Below the pieces are notes generated by a model that saw nothing but the letters and a program-made list of their open reading frames with translations, searched no databases and was not told where the DNA came from. Of a stretch of DNA of 11,781 nt, positions 1 to 6,919 are shown one piece after another. The position numbers were made by a program, and so were the translations under genes. Position 1 is the stretch's first letter. Every line of letters begins with the position of its first letter. Source of the stretch: DATJOQ01 sp050010455 (GTDB lineage: Bacteria; Desulfobacterota; Binatia; Binatales; Binataceae); the NCBI GenBank assembly GCA_050010455.1, contig JBEKLA010000120.1, forward strand, positions 1 through 11,781, written 5' to 3'.

Positions 1-207
1 CAGCGCCCCGGTCTTGGGATTTCGTCCCTGGCGGGCCAGGCGCTGCTTGACCGTGAAGCTGCCGAAGCCGCGGATCTCGATCCGTTGGCCGCGCTCCAGC
101 GCCGTAGCCATCGCGTCGAAAATCACGTTGACGATGGCTTCGGCGTCACGATAGGACGCTTGCGGCCGTCGGCTCAGCATCTCGGCGATGATTTCGCGCT
201 TGGTCAT
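1..207 (-). CDS. ihfB: Integration host factor beta subunit / HU-family DNA-binding protein (partial)
   Basis: This is the N-terminal 69 codons of an HU/IHF-family DNA-bending protein. The reading frame runs off the left edge of the window, so the C-terminus is missing. The start MTKREIIAEML matches the IHF-beta N-terminus. IEIRGFGSF (residues 43-51) is the family core strand, and GRNPKTG (61-67) is the tip of the beta-arm, whose proline (Pro64 here) intercalates into DNA in IHF. The family acts as a dimer that sharply bends DNA in recombination, replication and transcription. The ATG lies 30 bases after the rpsA stop, with a purine-rich AAGGCGGCGAG stretch before it. Location next to rpsA, as in many proteobacteria, favours IHF-beta over a generic HU. 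The sequence alone does not prove that it pairs with an IHF-alpha partner. Confidence 0.88.
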   Translation of the reverse strand, partial: MTKREIIAEMLSRRPQASYRDAEAIVNVIFDAMATALERGQRIEIRGFGSFTVKQRLARQGRNPKTGAL

Positions 208-237
208 CGACTCGCCGCCTTGCCCCGCCTTTGGCTC

Positions 238-1986
238 CTATCGATCGCGTCCCTTGCCGCGAACAGCTTTGCGGTCGCCTTCGTCGCGGTCAAGGCGTAA
301 TTCCTCGTTAAGGATATCCTCGAACGAAAAACGCGCGCCCTCGTGCTCGCGCTTCAGGTAGGCCTGCATCTCCTCGCGCTCTTCGTGCTGCTTCAGCGCC
401 TTGATCGATAGCCCCATCCGCCGTTCCTTGGGCTCGATCTGAACCACCAGCGCTTCAACCTGATCGCCAACCTTGTACAGCGAAGACGGCTTGTCGACGC
501 GCTCGGAGCTTAGCTGGGAAATGTGAATCAGGCCCTCGACTCCCTCTTCAAGCTCGACGAAGACACCGAAATCGGCGACCGAGCTCACCTTGCCGTTGAT
601 CTTGGTGTTCAGCGGATAGCGCTGCGGAACCGTCTGCCACGGATCGCCCGTGAGTTGCTTGACTCCCAGGCTGATGCGCTCCTGCTCGACCTCGATCGCG
701 AGCACTACGGCGTCGACTTCGTCGCCCTTCTTGTAGAGCTCGGACGGATGCCTGACCTTCTTCGTCCACGACAGGTCCGAAATGTGAACCAGGCCGTCGA
801 TTCCGGGTTCGATCTCGACGAAGATTCCAAAATCAGTGACCGACTTGACCTTGCCGTGAACCTGGGTTCCCGGCGCGTGGCGCTGCGCCAGTTCCTCCCA
901 CGGATTGGGTTCGGTCTGCTTCAAGCCCAGCGAGATGCGGCGATTGCCCTCGTCGACCCCAAGCACCTGGACTTCGACCATGTCGCCGACGTTCACCACC
1001 TTCGAGGGATGCACCGTGCGCTTGGTCCAGGTCATTTCCGAAACGTGAATCAGACCTTCGACGCCGCGCTCGAGTTCGACGAACGCACCGTAATCGGTGA
1101 CGCTCACGACCTTGCCCTTGACCCGCAGTCCGACCGGATAACTCTCGGTGACCTTCATCCACGGGTCAGGCATGATTTGTTTCATGCCCAGCGATACCCG
1201 CTCTCGCTCGGGGTCGTACTTGAGCACCACGACCTTGACCTTGTCGCCAACCTTGACGGCTTCGGACGGATGCTGCAGGCGGCCCCACGACATGTCAGTG
1301 ATGTGAAGCAAGCCGTCGATGCCACCGAGATCGATGAAAGCGCCGTAATCGGTGATGTTCTTGACTGTGCCTTCGAGAATTACCCCCTCTTCCAAAACCT
1401 TGAGCGTCTGTTCCTTGAGCGAGGCGCGGTCGTGTTCGAGCACGCTGCGGCGCGATACGACCACATTGCCGCGAGCGCGGTTGAACTTCAGAATCTGGAA
1501 GCGTCCGCGTTGACCGATATAGCGGTCAAGGTTGCGCGCGGGCCGGACGTCGACGTGCGAGCCGGGCAAGAAGGCGGGCACTCCGATATCCACCTTGAGG
1601 CCGCCCTTGACCTTCCCCAGAACCACCCCTTCGACCGGGGTTTCGGTCTGGAATGCCTGTTCCAGTTCGCGCCAGACCTTGAACTTCTCGGCCTTGGCCC
1701 GCGACAGCATCACGGTGCCGTTTTCGGTTTCGGTACCGTCGAAGTAGACGTCGATCTCGTCGCCTTCATTGACCCCGACTTTGCCTTCGGAGTCGAGGAA
1801 TTCGGCGAGTGGCACTTGGCCCTCGCATTTGTAATTTATGTCGACGATGACAGCATCTCGTGTGATCAACAGGACTCTGCCGCTGAGAACGTCCCCAGGC
1901 CGGGGCGCGTTCATGTTCTGCTCCATCAGCGACTGAAATTCATCGTCTCCTCCACTTACCTTGTCAGGAAACAAACCATTCTCCAT
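238..1986 (-). CDS. rpsA: 30S ribosomal protein S1
   Basis: This is a 582-residue protein with six S1 (OB-fold) RNA-binding repeats, at about residues 31-98, 117-183, 202-270, 287-356, 374-443 and 461-530. Repeats 3-6 carry the hallmark (D/Y)(F/Y)GxFV...GLxHIS pattern, for example VTDYGAFVELERGVEGLIHVSEM. Repeats 1 and 2 are more divergent, as expected for the ribosome-binding end of S1. A charged tail of about 50 residues follows repeat 6. The length is close to E. coli S1 (557 residues). S1 binds mRNA on the 30S subunit and helps initiate on leaders that are structured or lack a Shine-Dalgarno sequence. The chosen ATG has no clear Shine-Dalgarno sequence; the next in-frame ATG (residue 21) is also possible. 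The gene lies 62 bases after cmk and 30 bases before ihfB. A likely promoter, operator-like palindrome and hairpin sit upstream. Confidence 0.96.
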   Translation of the reverse strand: MENGLFPDKVSGGDDEFQSLMEQNMNAPRPGDVLSGRVLLITRDAVIVDINYKCEGQVPLAEFLDSEGKVGVNEGDEIDVYFDGTETENGTVMLSRAKAEKFKVWRELEQAFQTETPVEGVVLGKVKGGLKVDIGVPAFLPGSHVDVRPARNLDRYIGQRGRFQILKFNRARGNVVVSRRSVLEHDRASLKEQTLKVLEEGVILEGTVKNITDYGAFIDLGGIDGLLHITDMSWGRLQHPSEAVKVGDKVKVVVLKYDPERERVSLGMKQIMPDPWMKVTESYPVGLRVKGKVVSVTDYGAFVELERGVEGLIHVSEMTWTKRTVHPSKVVNVGDMVEVQVLGVDEGNRRISLGLKQTEPNPWEELAQRHAPGTQVHGKVKSVTDFGIFVEIEPGIDGLVHISDLSWTKKVRHPSELYKKGDEVDAVVLAIEVEQERISLGVKQLTGDPWQTVPQRYPLNTKINGKVSSVADFGVFVELEEGVEGLIHISQLSSERVDKPSSLYKVGDQVEALVVQIEPKERRMGLSIKALKQHEEREEMQAYLKREHEGARFSFEDILNEELRLDRDEGDRKAVRGKGRDR

Positions 1987-2030
1987 TCGGCGCGACTTTT
2001 TGGGATTTCGAGGCTAACAGCGATTCATAC

Positions 2031-2048
2031 AACCGGACCAAGCCGGTT
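2031..2048 (-). promoter_or_regulatory. Hairpin in the rpsA leader
   Basis: A perfect 6-bp inverted repeat (AACCGG / CCGGTT) with a 6-base loop lies immediately after the cmk stop codon, in the 62-base gap before rpsA. No T-run follows it on the minus strand, so it is not a convincing intrinsic terminator. In E. coli the rpsA leader is structured and is used by S1 for autoregulation. A similar role here is an inference. Confidence 0.35.
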
Positions 2049-2741
2049 TCAAGCCCTTTTTATCCCTGGCGGCACACCGCATTTTATACGGGATTTTATT
2101 TGCGCAAGCACTTGCGCAACCGTAAAGCCGGTTGAATCTATCACAAACGCATCGTCGGCGCACCTCAAAGGTGCAAGTTCCCGGCCACTATCGCGCCGGT
2201 CTCGTTCCAGCAACTGAGCCAAAACCTGCTCGCGCGTGATCGGCACACCCTTGGCCTCCAGCTCGGCAAAGCGGCGCTGGGCGCGCACCTCGACTTTTGC
2301 ATCGAGGTAAAACTTGAATTCGGCGTCGGGGAAGACGGCGGTTCCGATATCGCGTCCTTCCATCACCAACCCGCCCTCGCGTCCCATCGCCTGTTGCAGC
2401 TCGCGCATCCGATTCCGCACTACCGCGAAGGTCGAGAGCTGCGACGCCAGCTCGCCGATCTCCGGCTCGGATATCTCCGCAGTCACGTCGCGCCCGTCGT
2501 TCAGGATTCGCTCGCCCTCCAGCGTGATAGTGAGAGCGTCGAGCAGTTCCTTGAGACGCGCCTCGATATCGAGCCGATCGGCGCTGAGCCCGCGCCCGCG
2601 CGCGGCAACCGCCACCGCGCGGTACATCGCGCCGGTGTTGACGTAGATAAAGCCTAGGTCGCGCGCCAGCGCCCTCGCCACGGTGGACTTGCCGACCCCG
2701 ACGGGGCCGTCGATCGCGATTATAGGACGTGGCCTTTTCAT
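2049..2741 (-). CDS. cmk: Cytidylate (CMP/dCMP) kinase
   Basis: This 230-residue enzyme matches the family size (E. coli Cmk has 227). It transfers phosphate from ATP to CMP or dCMP in pyrimidine nucleotide metabolism, in the cytoplasm. A P-loop GPVGVGKST lies at residues 12-20. YVNTGAMYRA (33-42) matches the Cmk nucleotide-binding segment. EGRDIGTAVFPDA (128-140) corresponds to the family's DGRDxGTxVFPDA. The LID signature ERDRRDSGRELAPL lies at 179-192, and DDAFVIDST at 196-204. The ATG at 2741 is chosen because the protein begins directly with the phosphate-binding strand. A longer in-frame extension reaches into tyrA and looks spurious. The gene starts 13 bases after the tyrA stop, without a clear Shine-Dalgarno sequence. 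The last 20 or so codons are AT-rich for this window and overlap promoter-like sequence. Confidence 0.95.
   Translation of the reverse strand: MKRPRPIIAIDGPVGVGKSTVARALARDLGFIYVNTGAMYRAVAVAARGRGLSADRLDIEARLKELLDALTITLEGERILNDGRDVTAEISEPEIGELASQLSTFAVVRNRMRELQQAMGREGGLVMEGRDIGTAVFPDAEFKFYLDAKVEVRAQRRFAELEAKGVPITREQVLAQLLERDRRDSGRELAPLRCADDAFVIDSTGFTVAQVLAQIKSRIKCGVPPGIKRA
2083..2119 (-). promoter_or_regulatory. Candidate rpsA promoter with overlapping palindromic operator, inside the 3' end of cmk
   Basis: On the minus strand a TATAAA hexamer (2088-2083) would serve as a -10 element about 97 bases upstream of the rpsA ATG. Upstream of it, positions 2119-2100 form a palindrome with 9-bp perfect arms (TTGCGCAAG / CTTGCGCAA) around a 2-base centre. 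Within it the self-complementary octamer TTGCGCAA occurs twice, 12 bases apart. The expected -35 position falls inside the palindrome but shows no good TTGACA match. This arrangement would suit a repressor or an activator site. The sequence also encodes Cmk residues AQVLAQ, so chance is not excluded. Confidence 0.35.
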
Positions 2742-2754
2742 TTGAACGCTCGCG

Positions 2755-3618
2755 TCACTTGATCCGTTCGCGCATCCGCCGCCCGCGCGCGAAGGCCGCT
2801 TCCAGGCCCGCGCCGTCGCCTGCGGCAACCAGCCGTTCGAACTCATCCAGCGCGCCACGATAAAGCTTGAGCGCCGAGAGAATCGCGTCGCGATTGGTCA
2901 GGCAGATATCGCGCCACATCTCGCCCGACGACATCGCGAGCCGCGTCGTATCGCGAAGCCCGCCGGCGCCGAATTCCGACGCCAATCGGCCGCCGATACG
3001 CTCATCAGCTAAAGCCGATGCCAGGGCGCTCGCGGCAAGTTGCGGCAGGTGGCTCGATCGCGCCAGAATCTGATCGTGTTCGTCGGGGTCCATCTGTTCG
3101 ACCCGCGCTCCGGTCGCCCGCCACAACTCTTCGATTTTCGAAAGTGCCGCGGGTGTCGTCCGCGCCGACGGAGTCAGTATCACTCGCCGGTCGACAAACA
3201 GCTCCGGGTCGGCCGCCACCGCGCCGGTGGTTTCTTTGCCGGCCACCGGATGGGCCGCAACCAGCGCCATCCGCGGGCCGAGAATCGGCTCGAGCTCGCG
3301 CACCACCCAGCCCTTGACGCTGCCGACGTCAGTGATCACGGCCTCGGGCGGCAGATGCGGCACCATCGCGGCGAGCAACTCCGGCATCGTGAGGATCGGC
3401 ACCGCCAGCACCACCAGTTCCGCGCCGCGCGCAGCCTCAGCCGCGTCACGCGTGGCGGAATCGATAAGCTTGCGTTCGAGCGCGACGTCAAGATTCGCCT
3501 GCGTGCGGCCGAACCCCACGATCGCACCGACCTGATTGTGGCGCCGCGCGAGCATCGCCATCGAACCGCCGATCAGGCCCACGCCGCACACCGTCATCTG
3601 TTTAAACAGCATCGCCAT
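2755..3618 (-). CDS. tyrA: Prephenate dehydrogenase (tyrosine biosynthesis)
   Basis: This 287-residue single-domain TyrA oxidises and decarboxylates prephenate to 4-hydroxyphenylpyruvate, the precursor of tyrosine. An N-terminal Rossmann fold carries GVGLIGGS (residues 12-19). AHPVAGKE (122-129) contains the conserved catalytic-type histidine (His123), and SSHLPQ (188-193) and GLRDTTRLA (220-228) are family signatures. There is neither a chorismate mutase domain nor a C-terminal ACT domain, so prephenate must come from the PheA mutase encoded nearby. After the second Rossmann strand the sequence is GFGRTQ, without the acidic residue typical of strictly NAD-dependent forms, so NADP use is possible (inference). 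The ATG at 3618 has a modest purine-rich GAGA just upstream. An ATG two codons later is an alternative. The gene is 75 bases after hisC and 13 before cmk. Confidence 0.94.
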   Translation of the reverse strand: MAMLFKQMTVCGVGLIGGSMAMLARRHNQVGAIVGFGRTQANLDVALERKLIDSATRDAAEAARGAELVVLAVPILTMPELLAAMVPHLPPEAVITDVGSVKGWVVRELEPILGPRMALVAAHPVAGKETTGAVAADPELFVDRRVILTPSARTTPAALSKIEELWRATGARVEQMDPDEHDQILARSSHLPQLAASALASALADERIGGRLASEFGAGGLRDTTRLAMSSGEMWRDICLTNRDAILSALKLYRGALDEFERLVAAGDGAGLEAAFARGRRMRERIK

Positions 3619-3693
3619 CGCGTTCTCTGCACTCTCACCCGCAAGCGCGCGGGCAAGCTAATTCTGATCCGGACACGATCCGGGTGCCGGGGG

Positions 3694-4791
3694 TCAGCGG
3701 CCAAGCACCTCACCCAGCGCACCGATCAAGCGGCGGTTCTCCTCCGGCAGCCCGACGCTGATTCGCACGTGGCGCGGCAGCCCGTAGCCGTTCATCGGCC
3801 GCACGATTACGCCGAGCCGCAGCAGTTTATCGTAGACCGCGCGCGCGTCGCCGACGTCGGTCAAAATAAAATTGGCCTGCGAGGGAACGAAATCGAGCTT
3901 GAGGCGGCGAAACTCGGCTTCGAGATAGGCCATCCCGGCGGCGTTGACCTCAAGCGTGCGCCGCACGTGTTCAGTGTCGTCCATCCCCGCGAGCACCGCG
4001 ACCTGCCCGAGCGAGGTGACGTTAAACGGCTGGCGCACGTTGTTAAGCATCCGGATGATCCCGGGCTGAGCGACCGCATATCCCACCCGTAATCCGGCCA
4101 GGCCGAAAATTTTCGAGAACGTTCTGAGCGTCACCAAAAAGCGCTTGCCGTCGTGGTCGGCGAGCGAGTCCGGATATTCCGGGTCGCGGACAAATTCGAA
4201 GTACGCTTCGTCGGCGACGATCACGACTCCCTCGGGCACGCGGCGGAGGAAACGACGCCATGCGTCGCGCCGATAGAACGTGCCGGTCGGATTGTTGGGA
4301 TTCCCGAGCAGCACCATCCGGGTGTTGCTATCGATCGCGTCGGCCATCGCGTCCAGATCGAAGATGAAATCGCGCAGCGGCACGCTCTTGGCCGCGCCTC
4401 CCGACGCCGCGATCGCGAGCTGATAGATCACGAACGAATGGTCGGCGATTACCGCGTTCAATCCCGGGCGCACAAACAGATACACCAGCAGATTGATAAT
4501 CTCGCACGAGCCGCTGCCCATGAAAATCTGATCGGGGCCGACTCCGTGGCGCGCGGCGATCTTATGGCGCAGCTCGTAGCTGCCGCCGTCGGGATAGCGA
4601 TTCAGCTCGCTCAGCGCCGCCTTGACCGCCGCCACCGCCAGCGGTGACGGACCGATCGGATTCTCGTTGGAGGCAAGCTTGATCGGTTCTCCAATCCCGA
4701 GTTCGCGCTGGACTTCCTCGATCGGCTTGCCGGGTTCGTAGGGATGGAGCGCGGCCACTCCGGGAAGCACCAAATCTTCGATTTTTATCAA
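3694..4791 (-). CDS. hisC: Histidinol-phosphate / aromatic aminotransferase (HisC family)
   Basis: This 365-residue PLP-dependent fold-type I aminotransferase is of the HisC type. SNENPIGPS (residues 41-49) is the HisC N-terminal signature. GNPNNPTGT (163-171) binds PLP, ADEAYFEF (193-200) carries the pyridine-contacting aspartate, and TFSKIFGLAGLRVGY (224-238) carries the Schiff-base lysine Lys227. Arg343 in HVRISVG matches the substrate-carboxylate arginine. HisC catalyses histidinol phosphate/2-oxoglutarate transamination, but homologues placed between pheA and tyrA often transaminate phenylpyruvate and 4-hydroxyphenylpyruvate. The neighbours favour that role here, alone or in addition. 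The reading frame opens with TTG directly after an in-frame TAA, 18 bases after pheA. GTG at 4770 is the next possible start, but it would cut the family-conserved N-terminus close. No clear ribosome-binding site is visible. Confidence 0.92.
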   Translation of the reverse strand: MIKIEDLVLPGVAALHPYEPGKPIEEVQRELGIGEPIKLASNENPIGPSPLAVAAVKAALSELNRYPDGGSYELRHKIAARHGVGPDQIFMGSGSCEIINLLVYLFVRPGLNAVIADHSFVIYQLAIAASGGAAKSVPLRDFIFDLDAMADAIDSNTRMVLLGNPNNPTGTFYRRDAWRRFLRRVPEGVVIVADEAYFEFVRDPEYPDSLADHDGKRFLVTLRTFSKIFGLAGLRVGYAVAQPGIIRMLNNVRQPFNVTSLGQVAVLAGMDDTEHVRRTLEVNAAGMAYLEAEFRRLKLDFVPSQANFILTDVGDARAVYDKLLRLGVIVRPMNGYGLPRHVRISVGLPEENRRLIGALGEVLGR

Positions 4792-4809
4792 TTAAAAAAC
4801 AGCGGGGAT

Positions 4810-5925
4810 TCAGCTCCCGCCGCCTCTCGCTTCAGGATATGATCCGAGCACCTTCGAAAAAAGGGTTTTGCGCTTGAGCGCCGCCAGCGCGCGCTTGAGT
4901 CCAGGATCGTCGCGATGGCCCTTGAGGTCGGCGAAGAACATGTACTCCCACGGCCGCGAGCGCATCGGCCGCGACTCGATCTTGGTCATGTTGATTCGAT
5001 TGCGCGCGAACAGGTTCAGGGCCTCATTGAGAGTGCCGACCCGATCCGCGACGGCGAACAGAACGGTGGTCTTGTCGGCGCCGCTGCGCGCGACCGGATT
5101 CTTGCCCAGCACCAGGAAGCGGGTGGTGTTCTGCGCCGAATCCTGAATCGCCTCCGCGACTACCTTGAGCCCGTAAGCAGCGCCAGCTTCCATCGAGGCG
5201 ATCGCCGCCGCAGCCGGCTCCTCGGCGGCGCGCTTGGCGGCCAGCGCGTTGGAGGCAAAAGCCTCCTGTTCGCAGCGCGGGTAGTTGGCGGCAAGATAAT
5301 TGCGGCACTGCGCCAGCGATTGCTGATGCGAATAGATCTTGCGGATCTCGTCGGGCTTGCCGGACAGCGATAGCAGCGCGTGGCGAATCGCCACCAAAAT
5401 CTCGCCAACTATCTGGAGTGGGGTATCGATCAGCAGGTCGAGAGTCGTGGTAACCGAGCCCTCGGTCGAATTCTCGACCGGCACCACCCCGAACTCGCAG
5501 CGGCCGCTCTCCATCGCCTGGAAGACCGCCGGAATCGAGCCCTGCGGTATCAGTGTTGCGCTCGAACCAAAGCGGCTGAGCGCCGCCAGATGGGTATAGG
5601 TATGCTCGGGACCCAGATAGGCGACCATGACCTCGTGTTCGAGCGCGCGGCAGGCGGAAATCACCTCGGTGAAGATCCGCTCGATATGCTCGTTGGTCAA
5701 CGGACCGGGATTGTTCGCGATCAACTTCTCGAGCACGGCGCGCTCGCGCACCGGCTGATAGATCTGACCGCCGTCGCCGCGCTTGAGATGGCCGATCGCT
5801 TGGGCCAATCGGGCGCGCTCCGACAACAGGCGCAGGATCTCGAGACTGATCGCGTCGATTCGCGCGCGCAGCTCGGGCAGCGAATCGCCGCCGCCGGAAT
5901 TCTTTTTTGATCCCGCTGATACCAC
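4810..5925 (-). CDS. pheA: Bifunctional chorismate mutase / prephenate dehydratase (P-protein)
   Basis: This enzyme converts chorismate to prephenate and then to phenylpyruvate, committing carbon to phenylalanine. Numbering is from the GTG start. An AroQ-type chorismate mutase helix bundle (about 15-95) begins LPELRARIDAISLEILRLL. A prephenate dehydratase domain (about 101-275) contains VPVENSTEGSV (148-158) and the catalytic TRF motif (268-270). A C-terminal ACT domain (about 286-365) carries ESRP (317-320), which binds phenylalanine in feedback-inhibited enzymes, so allosteric control is likely. The 371-residue length fits the family (E. coli PheA has 386). The start is uncertain: GTG at 5925 lies 10 bases after the accA stop and is preferred. 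A TTG at 5961 would overlap accA by 26 bases and add 12 residues. The next gene is hisC, 18 bases downstream. Confidence 0.94.
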   Translation of the reverse strand: MVSAGSKKNSGGGDSLPELRARIDAISLEILRLLSERARLAQAIGHLKRGDGGQIYQPVRERAVLEKLIANNPGPLTNEHIERIFTEVISACRALEHEVMVAYLGPEHTYTHLAALSRFGSSATLIPQGSIPAVFQAMESGRCEFGVVPVENSTEGSVTTTLDLLIDTPLQIVGEILVAIRHALLSLSGKPDEIRKIYSHQQSLAQCRNYLAANYPRCEQEAFASNALAAKRAAEEPAAAAIASMEAGAAYGLKVVAEAIQDSAQNTTRFLVLGKNPVARSGADKTTVLFAVADRVGTLNEALNLFARNRINMTKIESRPMRSRPWEYMFFADLKGHRDDPGLKRALAALKRKTLFSKVLGSYPEARGGGS

Positions 5926-5935
5926 CGGCAGATGG

Positions 5936-6913
5936 CTACCCGATCGGGCCGTGGTTTTCAACGCGGCGGCGAAAGACGAAATTCGAGCTCATCTCGGCAA
6001 ACTTGCGCTGGCGGGCGACTCGAAGCTCATGAGGGTCGGCCTTGCTCAGGCGCTTGAGATGGCGCCCGATCGCCTTGCCGAGAATCTTCACCGCCGCGGC
6101 GGGGTCGCGATGAGCGCCGCCGGGCGGCTCGGGCACGATTTCGTCGATCACGCCCAGCCGCAACAGGTCCGGCGCCGAGAGCTTGAGCGCCTGGGCGGCA
6201 GTGGCGACGTTTTCGGGACCGGCTTCGCGCCACAGAATCGCGGCGCATCCTTCGGGCGTGATCACCGAGTAGCAAGCGTTCTCCTGCATCAGGATGCTGT
6301 TGGCCACTCCGAGCGCGAGGGCGCCGCCCGAGCCGCCTTCGCCGATCACGCTGGCGATAACCGGCGCCTCGATTCGCGCCATCAGTTCGAGGTTGCGCGC
6401 GATCGCCTCGGCCTGTCCGCGCTCCTCGGCGCCGACGCCGGGTTCGGCGCCCTGGGTATCGATAAACGTCAGCAGCGGGATTCGGAAGCGGCTCGCCAGT
6501 TCGTAGATACGAGCGGCCTTGCGATAGCCTTCGGGATTCGGCTTGCCGAAATTGCGCCGGATTCGCTCGCTGGTCGAGCGCCCGCGCTGCTGGCCGACGA
6601 TCGCCACCGGATGGCGGTCGAAATAACCGAGGCCCGCGATCACTGCACAGTCGTCGCTGAAGCGGCGGTCGCCGTGAATCTCGAAGAAATCGGTGATCAG
6701 CGCCGCCAGATAATCCAGGGTCTGCGGCCGCGCCTGATGACGCGCCATCCGGACCCGATCGATCGCGCTCAGGTTGGCGTAAAGCTCGCGCTCCAATCGA
6801 TTCCGCTCGGCCCGCAGACGCGATCGCTCGCGCGCGGTCCTGGCATGTTCGAGGCGCCGGTCAAGCGCCTCCAGCACCGCTTCGGGAGCGTCGTGGTTCA
6901 GCTTGGTTGCCAT
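5936..6913 (-). CDS. accA: Acetyl-CoA carboxylase carboxyltransferase, alpha subunit
   Basis: This 325-residue protein (E. coli AccA has 319) is the alpha half of the carboxyltransferase that moves CO2 from carboxybiotin to acetyl-CoA to make malonyl-CoA for fatty acid synthesis. It needs AccD, which is not in this window. An N-terminal charged helical segment (about 12-47) precedes the crotonase-like domain. Family signatures are IRRNFGKPNPEGYRKA (118-133), GVGAEERGQAEAIARNL (159-175), GEGGSGGALALGVAN (191-205, oxyanion-type glycines), YSVITPEGCAAILW (215-228) and PEPPGGAHRDP (261-271). The usually strong DTPGAYPG motif reads DTQGAEPG here (152-159), with Pro to Gln and Tyr to Glu. The ATG lies 6 bases after the miaA stop, so translational coupling is likely. 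No Shine-Dalgarno sequence is evident. Confidence 0.95.
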   Translation of the reverse strand: MATKLNHDAPEAVLEALDRRLEHARTARERSRLRAERNRLERELYANLSAIDRVRMARHQARPQTLDYLAALITDFFEIHGDRRFSDDCAVIAGLGYFDRHPVAIVGQQRGRSTSERIRRNFGKPNPEGYRKAARIYELASRFRIPLLTFIDTQGAEPGVGAEERGQAEAIARNLELMARIEAPVIASVIGEGGSGGALALGVANSILMQENACYSVITPEGCAAILWREAGPENVATAAQALKLSAPDLLRLGVIDEIVPEPPGGAHRDPAAAVKILGKAIGRHLKRLSKADPHELRVARQRKFAEMSSNFVFRRRVENHGPIG

Positions 6914-6919
6914 CGGTTT

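Noticed and set aside
523..2217. 564-codon open frame on the plus strand opposite rpsA and the end of cmk
   Set aside because: It is antisense to the clearly conserved S1 and Cmk reading frames, has no recognisable domain, and such long antisense frames are expected in GC-rich genes.
2742..2858. N-terminal extension of cmk into tyrA
   Set aside because: The extra 39 residues encode no family sequence and overlap tyrA. The ATG at 2741 places the P-loop where the family expects it.
3040..4092. 350-codon open frame on the plus strand opposite tyrA and hisC
   Set aside because: It is antisense to two conserved enzymes, and its Arg/His/Asp-rich composition is typical of a reverse-frame shadow.
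5926..5961. TTG start for pheA overlapping accA by 26 bases
   Set aside because: Possible but less favoured. It adds 12 residues before the chorismate mutase domain, has no ribosome-binding site, and GTG at 5925 follows the accA stop at a normal distance.
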